The translations under genes were made by a program, and so were the position numbers. DNA of 64,000 nucleotides from Streptomyces sp. NBC_00582 (GTDB taxonomy: Bacteria > Actinomycetota > Actinomycetes > Streptomycetales > Streptomycetaceae), in assembly GCF_036345155.1 (NCBI RefSeq), contig NZ_CP107772.1, positions 8,928,001 to 8,992,000 of the forward strand. The letters are read 5' to 3'. Of the stretch, positions 35,437 through 44,104 are shown piece after piece. Position 1 is the first letter of the stretch. The number at the start of each line of letters is the position of its first letter. Below the pieces are notes generated by a model that was not told where the DNA came from, did not search any database, and saw nothing but the letters and a program-made list of their open reading frames with translations.

Positions 35437-36159
35437 TCAGCTCAGCGGTATCCGGGGGAACCTGCGCTGCTTCTCCGTCGCCGCGGCCTGCTGCGCCTTC
35501 ACCACCGCCGCGTACTCGTCGACGTACTCCTGGTCGGACAGCTTCAGGATCGCGTACATGATCTCGTCGGTGACCGCGCGCAGGATCGCCTTCTCGTTCT
35601 CCATCCCGGCGTAGCGGGAGAAGTCCAGCGGCTTGCCGAACCGGATCACCACCGGGTGGAGGGTGGGGATCACCTGGCCGGGCGGCTGCGCCTCGAAGGT
35701 GCCGATCATCGCGCAGGGGATCACCGGCACCCCGGCCTTCAGGGCCATCACCGCCACCCCGACCTTCCCCTTGTACAGGCGCCCGTCGTGCGAACGGGTG
35801 CCCTCCGGGTAGATGCCGAGCAACTCGTCCTTGCTCAGCACGCCGAGCCCCTCGCGGATCGCCGCCTGGCCCGCCTCCTTGCCCGAGCGGTCCACCGGGA
35901 TCTGCCCCGCGCTGCGGAAGAAGGTGGCCGTGAGTCTGCCCTTGAGGCCCGGTCCCGTGAAGTACTCGGCCTTCGCCAGGAAGGTGATGCGCCGCTTGAG
36001 GACCGCGGGCATCAGGAAGTGGTCCGCGAACGACAGATGGTTGCCGGCGACGATCGCCGCGCCCGACTCCGGTACGTGCTCCAGACCCTCGATGCGCGGG
36101 CGGAAGGCCAGCCTCAACAACGGGCCCAGCAGGACGTACTTGAGCACGTAGTAGAACAA
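35437..36159 (-). CDS. 1-acyl-sn-glycerol-3-phosphate acyltransferase (PlsC family, 240 aa)
   Basis: It transfers acyl groups to lysophosphatidate in phospholipid synthesis. The HX4D motif is in GNHLSFADHFLMP (about residues 43-55), the FPEGTR-like motif is YPEGTRSHDGRLYKGKVGVA, and VPVIPCAMIGTFEAQPPG is the fourth block. The N-terminal YYVLKYVLLGPLLRLAF is a membrane anchor. TTG at 36159 is preferred because GAGGAGC lies 6 nt upstream; a GTG at 36174 is the alternative. Some actinobacterial members act on other lipids such as phosphatidylinositol mannosides. Confidence 0.88.
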   Translation of the reverse strand: MFYYVLKYVLLGPLLRLAFRPRIEGLEHVPESGAAIVAGNHLSFADHFLMPAVLKRRITFLAKAEYFTGPGLKGRLTATFFRSAGQIPVDRSGKEAGQAAIREGLGVLSKDELLGIYPEGTRSHDGRLYKGKVGVAVMALKAGVPVIPCAMIGTFEAQPPGQVIPTLHPVVIRFGKPLDFSRYAGMENEKAILRAVTDEIMYAILKLSDQEYVDEYAAVVKAQQAAATEKQRRFPRIPLS

Positions 36160-36266
36160 GGGGTAGCTCCTCACTCCGGTGGATTCCGCGACGGGCGGCC
36201 GCGCCACCAGGTTCCTGCCGCCGGTGGCCGCACAGCAAGTCCGGTGCGGGCGTTGTCGCCGCTCCC

Positions 36267-37508
36267 TCACAGCCGTACGACGACCAGGGCCGTGTCGTCG
36301 GTCGCGCCGCCCGGCGGGAGGAGTTCGAGGAGCACGGAGTCGGCGAGGGTCTCCGGGTCCGCGTCCCGGTGCCGGGCGAGGGCCTCGGCGAGACGGCTCA
36401 GGCCGGTGTCGATGTCCTCGTGCCGCCGCTCCACCAGCCCGTCCGTGTACAGGACGAGGGTGGCGCCGTGGGCGTAGGCGGTGCACTCCTGCGGCCGGGG
36501 CTTGGGGTCCGGGGGAGCGTCGAGCGGCGGGTCGGTGGCCCGGTCGAGGAACTCCACCCGGCCGCCGGGGTGGACGAGCGCGGGCGGGGGGTGCCCGGCG
36601 CTGCTGTAGGTGATGGTGTGCCGGTCGAAGTCGATGAACGTGGTGACCGCGGTGGCCGATTCGGCGCCGTCCACGACATGCGCGTACCGGCCGAGCACAT
36701 TGAGCGCCTCGGCGGGCCCCTCCGCGACCCGGGAGGCCGCGCTGAGCGCACTGCGCAGCTGGCCCATCACCCCGGCGGCCTCCAGACCGTGCCCCACGAC
36801 GTCCCCGACCGACACCCCGATACGGTCGCCGCCCACCAGGTCGACCAGGTCGTACCAGTCCCCGCAGACGTTCAGCGAGCCGACCGCCGGGCGGTAGCGC
36901 ACCGCCGCCTGATGGTGGCCGACCTGACGGCGGGCGGGCAGCATCGCCTCCTGGAGGGCGAGGGCCACCTCGCGCTCGCGGGCGTGCGCCTGCCGCAGCC
37001 GCTCGTTGAGCTCCTGCAGTTCACGGGCGCGCGTGTACAGCTCCGCCTCCAGCACCCGGGTCCGGCTGCCGGGACCGTCCGCACCCCGCGCGCCACGGGC
37101 CCGGATCAGCTCGGTGACCTCCTCGACGCGGTGCACGACGAGCACCACCGACCCGTCGGGTCCGACCACCGGCGCGTTGACGGGGCTCCAGTACCGCTCC
37201 TCCCACTCCCCGGGCCGCTCGGGGTCCTCGACGTCGTAGCGCTGCAGCGCCATCGCGTCCCGTTCGCCGGTGGCGATCACCCTGCGCAGCGAGGCCTCCA
37301 GATTGCGCACCCCGCTCGCGCCCGGGTCGTTGGGGTTGTCCGGGAACACCTCGAACAGATGGCGGCCGATCATGTGCTCCCGTCTTCGGCCCGCGACGCG
37401 CAGGAACTCCTCGTTGACGTCGGCGTACCTCAGCTCGGGCGTCAGCAGCGCCACCATGCCGGGCAGGGACTGGAACACCGCCGCGTAGTCGATCGCCGTG
37501 TCGTTCAT
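36267..37508 (-). CDS. PAS domain PP2C (SpoIIE-type) serine phosphatase (413 aa)
   Basis: A PAS domain (about 8-135; FQSLPGMVALLTPELRYADVNEEF, GRHLFEVFPDNP) and a coiled linker (about 150-185; LYTRARELQELNERLRQAHARE) precede the phosphatase (about 190-410). The metal-binding motifs are intact: GDWYDLVDL, VSVGDVVGHGLEAA, LVLYTDGLVERR and GGATDDTALVVV. Such proteins dephosphorylate anti-anti-sigma factors in partner-switching pathways. A second, larger phosphatase gene lies just upstream on the same strand. The PAS ligand is unknown. Confidence 0.92.
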   Translation of the reverse strand: MNDTAIDYAAVFQSLPGMVALLTPELRYADVNEEFLRVAGRRREHMIGRHLFEVFPDNPNDPGASGVRNLEASLRRVIATGERDAMALQRYDVEDPERPGEWEERYWSPVNAPVVGPDGSVVLVVHRVEEVTELIRARGARGADGPGSRTRVLEAELYTRARELQELNERLRQAHAREREVALALQEAMLPARRQVGHHQAAVRYRPAVGSLNVCGDWYDLVDLVGGDRIGVSVGDVVGHGLEAAGVMGQLRSALSAASRVAEGPAEALNVLGRYAHVVDGAESATAVTTFIDFDRHTITYSSAGHPPPALVHPGGRVEFLDRATDPPLDAPPDPKPRPQECTAYAHGATLVLYTDGLVERRHEDIDTGLSRLAEALARHRDADPETLADSVLLELLPPGGATDDTALVVVRL

Positions 37509-37573
37509 GGCTAGCGCCCCATCTGCCGGTTCTGCGTTATTTTCGCACGGGGCGCGGCGGACGGAGGCGCGCG

Positions 37574-40087
37574 TCACACGCCGGGGTCCGTGAGCGACTG
37601 CTCGGCCCAGATGATCTTTCCCTCGCCGAGGAACCGGGTGCCCCAGCGCTCGCTGACCTGGGAGACCAGCAGCAGACCGCGGCCGCCCTCGTCCGTGGTG
37701 CGCGGATGGCGCAGATGCGGGGCGGTGGCGCCGCCGTCGAAGACCTCGCAGACCAGGGAACGCTCGCGGATCAGCCGCAGCCGGATCGGTCCGGTGGCGT
37801 ACCGGATGGCGTTGGTGACCAGCTCGCTGACCACCAGCTCGGTCGTGAACGACAGTTCCGGCAGCCCCCACTCCACCAGCCGCCGGCTCGCGGTCCTGCG
37901 TGCCTCGGCGACCGCGGCCGGATCCGCGGGCAGCTCCCAGTCGGCGACGCGGTCCGCGGGGAGCCGGTGCGTCCGGGCCATCAGCAGCGCCACGTCGTCG
38001 TACGGACGGGCCGGGACGAGCGCGTCGATCACGCTCCGGCAGCGCAGGTCCAGACTTGGCGCCCGCCGCTCCAGCGCCTGCCGCAGCCGGGTGCGGTCGG
38101 CGTCCAGCGCCCACGCGCCGCCCTGCGCCAGCAGCCCGTCGGTGTGCAGCGCGAGCGTGCTGCCCTCCGGCAGGGTCAGCTCCACCGACTCGAACGGCAG
38201 TCCGCCCGCACCGAGGGCCGGCCCCTGCGGCAGGTCCACGAAGGTGACCTTCCCGTCGGGCAGGACGACCGCCGGGGCGGGGTGCCCGGCGGCGGCCATC
38301 GCGCACCGGCCGTCGACGGGGTCGTACACGACGTACAGGCATCCGGCCCCCTGCGCCTGCGTGCCCGCCTCCAGTCCCTCGTCGCGGGCCATGCGGGCGA
38401 CCAGGTCGTCCAGGTGGGCGAGGACCTCCTGCGGCGGGAGGTCCAGGGCGGCGAGGGTGCGCACGGCGGTCCGTACGCGTCCCATGGCCGCGGCGGCGTC
38501 GATGCCGTGTCCGGGCACCTCGCCCACCACCAGCGCCACCCGCGCCGCCGACAGCGGGATCAGGTCGTACCAGTCGCCGCCGAGGCCGGTCAGCTCGTCG
38601 GCGGGCCGGTAGCAGGCGGCCACCTCGACGGCCTCCTGCTCGGGCAGCCGGTGGGGGAGCAGATCGCGCTGGAGCACCAGGGCCGCGTCGCGCTCGCGCG
38701 TGTAGCGCCGGGCGTTGTCCACGCAGACGGCGGCCCGTGACACCAGGTCCTCGGCGAGGGCCAGGTCATCGGCGTCGAAGGGCTCCCGCGGCCCGCGCCG
38801 CAGGAACGTGGTGACCCCCAGGGTGACTCCCCGGGCCCGCACGGGGACGACGAGCACGCTGACCGGATCGCCCGGGGCCGCCGCGGGCAGGTTCCCCAGC
38901 CATGTCTCGGCCGACGCCTCGAGACGTTCACCGTGCCAGGGGCGGCCGGTGCGCAGACAGCGCACCGGGGGCGAGTCGGCCGGGTAGACGACGCCGGGAG
39001 CGACGGCCCCGGCCGAACCGCCCACGCCGGCGCCCCGCAGCCCCGCCCGACGCAGGGTGACCGCCTCCTCGGAGCGGACGGGGCCGGGTTCCGTACCGGG
39101 CGGGGGCGCGACGGACGGCCCGCGGGTGGGACGCGTACCGAGTGGGGGCGGGCCGGGCAGCGCCGAGCCCGGTGGGTCCGGGCTGGGTTCCGCGCCGCGC
39201 AGGACCGGGGACGGCAGGTCCACGGCGACCGCGTCGGCGAAGTCGGGCACGGCCACGTCGGCCAGTTCCTGGGCGGTGCGGGCGATGTCCAGGCTGCCGC
39301 CGATGCACCGCCCCGCCCGGTCGAGCAGGGCGAGCCGCTGCCGGGCGCGGTGGCGGTCGGTGATGTCGACGACCGTGTAGTACACGCCCACCGGATTGCC
39401 GCGGCCGTCGTCCAGCCGGGTGAACGACAGCATGTGCGCCGTCTCCCGGTGCGGCGCGGCCCGTACGTGCCCGACGTGCTCGTAGCCGACCACCGTCCCG
39501 CCGTCGGCGAGCACCCGCCGCATCTGCGCCTCGGCCGCCGCCGCGTCCAGCCCCGGCTGCACGTCCCCGAGCCGCAGCCCCAGCCGCTGCTCGGGCCGGC
39601 CCCCGCCGAACCGGGCCAGCGCGTCGTTGGACCACACGAACCGCAGGTCGGTGTCGACGACGGCGATGCCGATGGGGGAGTCGGACACCATCTGCTCCAG
39701 CACGGAGCGGCTCATCGCCCAGCCGGGGGCGTCGCCCATCTCGCTCAGCAGCACCAGCCTGCGGTCCGCCCCGCCGGGCTCGTCGGCGCAGGTGACACGG
39801 GCCATGACCGGGACCGGCCGGCCGTCCCCGCGCCGGGCGGACAGCAGGCCGCTCCAGCCGCCGTCCCGACGGCACCGTTCGAGGATCTCCGGCACCCGGC
39901 CGGCGTCCCCCTCGGTCAGCAGTGCGGCCAGGTCCCGGCCCACCGCGTCGGACGCCGGGTACCCCAGCAGCCGCTCGGCGTCCCTGGTCCAACTCGTGAC
40001 CACGCCCAGCCCGTCGAGCAGCAAGGGCGCGGCATCCGCCACGTCGAACCGCCGGCGGGCAAGGCCGTCCTCGTCGAGTGTGCCCAC
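37574..40087 (-). CDS. PAS-PAS-GAF-PP2C-HATPase signalling protein (837 aa)
   Basis: Order of domains: PAS (about 10-115; LDGLGVVTSWTRDAERLLGYPASD), PAS (about 130-250; VVDTDLRFVWSNDALARFGG), GAF (about 255-440, interrupted by a Pro-rich insert), SpoIIE phosphatase (about 460-690; GDWYDLIPL, LHTDGLLAQ), HATPase (about 700-830; VVSELVTNAIRYA, EGGRGLLLV). One phosphatase motif reads VVGEVPGHG, with Glu at the usual metal-binding Asp. The GTG at 40087 is preceded by AGAGAGG; ATG 40135 and GTG 40141 are longer options. It can both dephosphorylate and phosphorylate regulators of a sigma factor. Confidence 0.88.
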   Translation of the reverse strand: MGTLDEDGLARRRFDVADAAPLLLDGLGVVTSWTRDAERLLGYPASDAVGRDLAALLTEGDAGRVPEILERCRRDGGWSGLLSARRGDGRPVPVMARVTCADEPGGADRRLVLLSEMGDAPGWAMSRSVLEQMVSDSPIGIAVVDTDLRFVWSNDALARFGGGRPEQRLGLRLGDVQPGLDAAAAEAQMRRVLADGGTVVGYEHVGHVRAAPHRETAHMLSFTRLDDGRGNPVGVYYTVVDITDRHRARQRLALLDRAGRCIGGSLDIARTAQELADVAVPDFADAVAVDLPSPVLRGAEPSPDPPGSALPGPPPLGTRPTRGPSVAPPPGTEPGPVRSEEAVTLRRAGLRGAGVGGSAGAVAPGVVYPADSPPVRCLRTGRPWHGERLEASAETWLGNLPAAAPGDPVSVLVVPVRARGVTLGVTTFLRRGPREPFDADDLALAEDLVSRAAVCVDNARRYTRERDAALVLQRDLLPHRLPEQEAVEVAACYRPADELTGLGGDWYDLIPLSAARVALVVGEVPGHGIDAAAAMGRVRTAVRTLAALDLPPQEVLAHLDDLVARMARDEGLEAGTQAQGAGCLYVVYDPVDGRCAMAAAGHPAPAVVLPDGKVTFVDLPQGPALGAGGLPFESVELTLPEGSTLALHTDGLLAQGGAWALDADRTRLRQALERRAPSLDLRCRSVIDALVPARPYDDVALLMARTHRLPADRVADWELPADPAAVAEARRTASRRLVEWGLPELSFTTELVVSELVTNAIRYATGPIRLRLIRERSLVCEVFDGGATAPHLRHPRTTDEGGRGLLLVSQVSERWGTRFLGEGKIIWAEQSLTDPGV

Positions 40088-40208
40088 GGTCGACCTCTCT
40101 GTCGCTGAGAGTGGTCTACCACCTCTTGACCCCATCTTCACCCTGCCTGCACGAGCCCGGCCAAGCCACCCGGGAGCCCCGGCTCACCCCCGGGTGCGGC
40201 CGGTCCGC

Positions 40209-41486
40209 TCAGGCCCCCTGAGCGAGCACCCTCCCCAACGCCTCCAGCGCCGACCCCAGTTCCTCGCCCGTGATCGTCAACGGCGGCGCCAGCCGAATGG
40301 TCGAGCCGTGCGTGTCCTTGACCAGGACGCCCTCCCGCATCAGCCGCTCGCTCACCGCACGGCCGCTGCCCAGGGCCGGGTCGATGTCGACGCCCGCCCA
40401 CAGACCCCGGGCCCGGAAGCCGACGACGCCCCGGCCGACCAGACCGGTCAGGCCGTCCCTGAGGACGCCCCCCAGCTCCGCCGCCCGCTGCTGGAACTCC
40501 CCCGTCTCCAGCAGGTCCACCACCGCCGTGCCGACCGCCGCCGCCAGCGGATTGCCGCCGAAGGTCGACCCGTGCTCGCCCGGCCGCAGCACCGACAGCA
40601 CCTCCCGCCGGCCCACCACGGCCGACACGGGCACGATGCCGCCGCCGAGCGCCTTGCCGAGCAGGACGACATCGGGGACGACCCCCTCGTGCTCCACCGC
40701 GAGGGTCCGCCCCGTGCGGCCCAGCCCGGACTGGATCTCGTCCGCGACGAACAGGCAGTTCGCCCGGCGGGTCAGCTCCCGCACCCCGGCCAGGTAGCCG
40801 TCGTCCGGGACGACCACCCCCGCCTCGCCCTGGATCGGCTCGATCAGCACCGCGGCCGTGGTCTCGTCGACCGCCGCCTCCAGCGCCGCCAGATCGTTGT
40901 ACGGCACGATCCGGAAGCCCGGGGTGAAGGGGCCGAAGCCCGTCCGGGCCGTCTCGTCCGTCGAGAAACTCACGATCGTCGTCGTACGGCCGTGGAAGTT
41001 CTCCGCCGCCACCACGATCGTCGCCCGGTCGGCGGGGACGCCCTTCACCTCGTACGCCCACTTGCGGGCCACCTTGATGCCGCTCTCCACCGCCTCCGCG
41101 CCGGTGTTCATCGGCAGCACCATGTCCAGGCCGGTCAACGCCGCGAGCCGTTCGGCGAAGGCGGCGAGCCGGTCGTTGTGGAAGGCGCGCGAGGTGAGCG
41201 TGAGCCGGTCGAGCTGACGGTGCGCCGCCTCGATCAACCGGGGGTGGCGGTGGCCGAAGTTGAGGGCCGAGTAACCGGCCAGCATGTCGAGGTAGCGGCG
41301 GCCCTCCACGTCCTCCACCCAGGTGCCCTCGGCACGGGCGACGACCACCGGCAGCGGGTGGTAGTTGTGCGCGAGGACCGGTTCCTCGGCACGGATCAGC
41401 TCGGCCGAGGAGCGCGCGGACACGGCCTCGGACACACCGGCGGGCACGGCCTCGGGCGAACGCGCGGGAACGACGGGAGCGGTCAT
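40209..41486 (-). CDS. rocD: Ornithine aminotransferase
   Basis: A PLP class-III aminotransferase, 425 aa, converting ornithine to glutamate semialdehyde in arginine catabolism. NYHPLPVVVARAEGTWVEDVEGRRYLD is the family start, and MNTGAEAVESGIKVARKWAY, FHGRTTTIVSFS and VADEIQSGLGRTG (PLP-ring Asp) follow; LLGKALGGGIVPVSA carries the Schiff-base Lys and GSTFGGNPLAAAVG the phosphate loop. The ATG at 41486 overlaps the ddaH stop by 4 bp. The first 30 residues are an Ala/Ser/Val-rich extension. Confidence 0.93.
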   Translation of the reverse strand: MTAPVVPARSPEAVPAGVSEAVSARSSAELIRAEEPVLAHNYHPLPVVVARAEGTWVEDVEGRRYLDMLAGYSALNFGHRHPRLIEAAHRQLDRLTLTSRAFHNDRLAAFAERLAALTGLDMVLPMNTGAEAVESGIKVARKWAYEVKGVPADRATIVVAAENFHGRTTTIVSFSTDETARTGFGPFTPGFRIVPYNDLAALEAAVDETTAAVLIEPIQGEAGVVVPDDGYLAGVRELTRRANCLFVADEIQSGLGRTGRTLAVEHEGVVPDVVLLGKALGGGIVPVSAVVGRREVLSVLRPGEHGSTFGGNPLAAAVGTAVVDLLETGEFQQRAAELGGVLRDGLTGLVGRGVVGFRARGLWAGVDIDPALGSGRAVSERLMREGVLVKDTHGSTIRLAPPLTITGEELGSALEALGRVLAQGA

Positions 41487-42316
41487 GAGCGGATCTCCTG
41501 AGTGCAGCACTTGATGCCACCGCCGGCCTTCTGGAACTCCGACAGGTCGACGGGGACGGGGACATAGCCGCGCTCGTCCAGCCGGGCGGCGAGGGCCTCG
41601 GCCCGGGGCGCGATGAACACATGACGGCCGTCGGAGACCGAGTTCAGGCCGAACGCCATCGCGTCGTCGCGGGTGGCGAGCACGGCGTCCGGATAGAGCC
41701 GCGCGAGGACCTCGCGGCTGCCCGGCGAGAACGCCTCCGGGTAGTACACGATGTTCTCCTCGGGGCCGGCGTCCAGCACGAACAGCGCCGTGTCCAGGTG
41801 GTAGAAGTGCGGGTCCACCAGCGTCAGGCTGATCACCGGATGGCCGAAGAACTCCTGCACCTCGCGGTGCGCCTCACGCGTCGTACGGAACCCCGTGCCG
41901 GCCAGCACGTACCGGCCGGTCCACACCAGGTCGCCCTCGCCCTCGCAGACGTTCTCCGGGCGGTGCACGTCGTAGCCGGCGGCCTTGAACCAGGTGTCGT
42001 AGAGCGCGGACTCGGGGCGCCGCTCGGGCGCGTGGAAGAGCGAGCCGAACACCCGGCCGGCCACCACGACCGCGGAGTTCGCGGCGAAGACCATGTCCGG
42101 CAGACCGGGGACCGGTTCCACGGTGTCGACGGTGTGTCCGTGGGAGCGGTAGGCGCGGATCAGCGACTGCCACTGCTCCTGGGCGAGGTCCACGTCCACG
42201 GGGGTGTCGGGACGCATCCACGGGTTGATCGCGTACTGCACGGCGAAGTGTCTGGGTTCGCAGACGAGAAAGCGCCGCGCACTCGGCCTGCGGCCGGTGG
42301 TCACACTCTCGGGCAT
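41483..42316 (-). CDS. ddaH: Dimethylarginine dimethylaminohydrolase-like amidinohydrolase
   Basis: A 277-aa pentein-fold hydrolase related to DDAH and arginine deiminase. FLVCEPRHFAVQYAINPWM, VFAANSAVVVAGRV, CEGEGDLVWTGRYVLAGTGFRT (guanidine-binding acidic residues) and VDPHFYHLDTALFVL (catalytic His) are present. The catalytic Cys lies in GGGIKCCTQEIR at the C-terminus. It is coupled to rocD, so the product (citrulline or ornithine, with methylamines or ammonia) could feed that enzyme. Whether arginine or methylarginine is the true substrate cannot be told from sequence. Confidence 0.85.
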   Translation of the reverse strand: MPESVTTGRRPSARRFLVCEPRHFAVQYAINPWMRPDTPVDVDLAQEQWQSLIRAYRSHGHTVDTVEPVPGLPDMVFAANSAVVVAGRVFGSLFHAPERRPESALYDTWFKAAGYDVHRPENVCEGEGDLVWTGRYVLAGTGFRTTREAHREVQEFFGHPVISLTLVDPHFYHLDTALFVLDAGPEENIVYYPEAFSPGSREVLARLYPDAVLATRDDAMAFGLNSVSDGRHVFIAPRAEALAARLDERGYVPVPVDLSEFQKAGGGIKCCTQEIRS

Positions 42317-42362
42317 GTCCCCAAGGTAAGAAGCGACAGCGGAGCGCTACAAGCGACGAACG

Positions 42363-42420
42363 CTGCGTGTTCACGCAGGAGTGCTGCGCAGTCAGCCCTG
42401 TTCACGCAGGTTCGCTGCGT
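42363..42420. promoter_or_regulatory. Array of CTGCG/CGCAG inverted repeats upstream of ddaH
   Basis: CTGCGTG-TT-CACGCAG (42363-42378), CTGCGCAG (42384-42391) and ACGCAG-GTTCG-CTGCGT (42404-42420) lie in tandem. GTTCACGCAGG occurs twice, 32 bp apart. The array sits 47 bp before ddaH and runs into the 3' end of the Lrp gene. It is a strong candidate multi-site operator for that Lrp/AsnC protein. Confidence 0.65.
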
Positions 42421-42904
42421 CATCGGGCGCGGCGTGGGTGGCTCCCGCCTCCGGGCTGTCCGGCAGCAGATGCGACAGCACCATCACACTGATCGTCTTG
42501 CGGATGAACGGCTCCACCCGGATCCGCTCCAGCACCTCCTCGAAGTGCTCCACGTCCCGCGCCCGCACATGCAGCAACGCGTCCGCCCCGCCCGTCACCG
42601 TCATCGCCGCGGTGATCTCCGGATGGTTGCGCACCACCTCCGCGAGCCTCCGCGGCGGGGCCGCGCCCTCGCAGTACACCTCCACATACGCCTCCGTGCG
42701 CCAGCCCAGCGCCGCCGGCTTCACCGTGGCCGTGAACCCCGTGATCACCCCGGTGTCCCGCAACCGGTCCACCCGGCGTTTGACCGCCGTCGCCGACAGG
42801 CCGATCGCCGACCCGATCTCCGCGAAACTGGTCCTGGCGTTCGCCATCAGAGCGGTGACGATCTTCCGGTCGAGCTCGTCGAAAGGGGCAGTGCCGCTGT
42901 TCAT
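42392..42904 (-). CDS. Lrp/AsnC family transcriptional regulator (170 aa)
   Basis: The N-terminal HTH (about residues 6-60) reads FDELDRKIVTALMANARTSFAEIGSAIGLSATAVKRRVDRLRDTGVITGF. The RAM effector domain follows (about 70-150; AYVEVYCEGAAPPRRLAEVV, MTVTGGADALLHVRARDVEHFEEVL). The tail after residue 150 is disordered. It is encoded upstream of ddaH-rocD on the same strand, with an operator-like array between, so it probably controls arginine/ornithine catabolism, most likely as an activator responding to an amino acid (inference). Confidence 0.9.
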   Translation of the reverse strand: MNSGTAPFDELDRKIVTALMANARTSFAEIGSAIGLSATAVKRRVDRLRDTGVITGFTATVKPAALGWRTEAYVEVYCEGAAPPRRLAEVVRNHPEITAAMTVTGGADALLHVRARDVEHFEEVLERIRVEPFIRKTISVMVLSHLLPDSPEAGATHAAPDDAANLREQG

Positions 42905-42982
42905 GCGGGCACTGTATCCAGCGGATCCGTCCACACCCCGGCACATGTCCAGCCGCGCCGTTCACCCCTACACTCCACGTTC

Positions 42983-43732
42983 ATGCTGCGCGCCCTCGCC
43001 GTCGACGACGAACGCCCCTCGCTCGAGGAACTGCTGTACCTGCTGAACGCCGATCCCCGCATCGGCAGCGTGGAGGGCGCCGGCGACGCCACCGAGGCGC
43101 TGCGCCGCATCAACCGGGCGCTGGAGTCAGGCCCGCACGGTCCCGAGGCCATCGACGTCGTCTTCCTCGACATCCAGATGCCCGGCCTCGACGGCCTCGA
43201 CCTGGCCCGCCTCCTCACCGGCTTCGCCCGCCCGCCGCTGGTCGTGTTCGTCACCGCCCACGAGGACTTCGCCGTGCAGGCATTCGACCTCAAGGCCGTC
43301 GACTACGTCCTCAAGCCGGTCCGCAAGGAACGCCTCGCCGAAGCCGTGCGCCGGGCCGCCGAACTGCGCGGCAACCCGCCCCGCATCCCCGTCCACGAAC
43401 CCGACCCCGACCACATACCCGTCGAACTCGGCGGCGTGACCCGGTTCGTCGCCGTCGACGACATCACCCATGTCGAGGCCCACGGCGACTACGCCCGGCT
43501 GCACACCGACCGCGGCCACCACCTCGTCCGCATCCCCCTGTCCACCCTGGAGGAACGCTGGCGGGCCCGCGGCTTCGTCCGCATCCACCGCCGCCATCTC
43601 GTCGCCCTGCGCCACATCGGCGAACTCCGCCTCGACGCCGGCACGGTCAGCGTCCTCGTCGGCGACGAGGAACTCCAGGTCAGCCGCCGCCACGCCCGCG
43701 AACTGCGGGACCTGCTGATGAGGAGGCCGTGA
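42983..43732 (+). CDS. LytTR response regulator (249 aa)
   Basis: The receiver domain (1-125) has the acidic pair VDDERPSLEELLYLL, phospho-acceptor Asp in VVFLDIQMPGLDGLDLA, then VFVTAHEDFAVQAF and VDYVLKPVRKERL (conserved Lys). The output LytTR domain (about 145-245) reads RFVAVDDITHVEAHGDYARLHT, then RIPLSTLEERWRARGFVRIHRRHLVALRHIGEL. It is first of a four-gene operon with a DUF485-like protein, a sodium:solute symporter and a LytS-type kinase, so it is likely phosphorylated by that kinase. Confidence 0.93.
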   Translation: MLRALAVDDERPSLEELLYLLNADPRIGSVEGAGDATEALRRINRALESGPHGPEAIDVVFLDIQMPGLDGLDLARLLTGFARPPLVVFVTAHEDFAVQAFDLKAVDYVLKPVRKERLAEAVRRAAELRGNPPRIPVHEPDPDHIPVELGGVTRFVAVDDITHVEAHGDYARLHTDRGHHLVRIPLSTLEERWRARGFVRIHRRHLVALRHIGELRLDAGTVSVLVGDEELQVSRRHARELRDLLMRRP

Positions 43733-44094
43733 CCATGCCGCAGGACCCCGTCGAGCGGCGCGTCGTCGTCACCGGCCCGCCCCGCCGCACCCGGCGGGCC
43801 TTCGGCTACTACCGCCCACGGACCGAGATCGACGAGCAGACCACCCTCGGCCACACCTATGTCCGCTCCCTCATGCGCTCCCAACTGCGCGCCGCCCTCG
43901 CGGTGTTCGCCGTCCTCGCCCTCCTCGTCGGCCCCCTGCCGCTGCTCTTCGCGGCGATGCCCGACGCCCACCGCCTGGAATGGGCCGTCCTCGGCTTCTG
44001 CCTCTACCTCCCGCTCGTCCTGCTGGCCCGCTGGTACGTCCGCCGCGCCGAACGCAACGAGCGGGACTTCGTGCGGCTGGTCGAGGACCGGTAG
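43729..44094 (+). CDS. DUF485-like small membrane protein (121 aa)
   Basis: The GTG at 43729 overlaps the response-regulator stop (GTGA); an ATG lies 6 bp later. A basic cytoplasmic N-terminus (about 1-50) is followed by two membrane helices (about 53-76 AALAVFAVLALLVGPLPLLF and 84-101 WAVLGFCLYLPLVLLARWYV) and an RRAERNERDF tail. It resembles the DUF485 (YjcH) partners of sodium:solute symporters such as ActP. Direct partnership with the symporter that follows 10 bp later is inference from this context. Confidence 0.78.
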   Translation: MTMPQDPVERRVVVTGPPRRTRRAFGYYRPRTEIDEQTTLGHTYVRSLMRSQLRAALAVFAVLALLVGPLPLLFAAMPDAHRLEWAVLGFCLYLPLVLLARWYVRRAERNERDFVRLVEDR

Positions 44095-44104
44095 GGCCGG
44101 GCCC

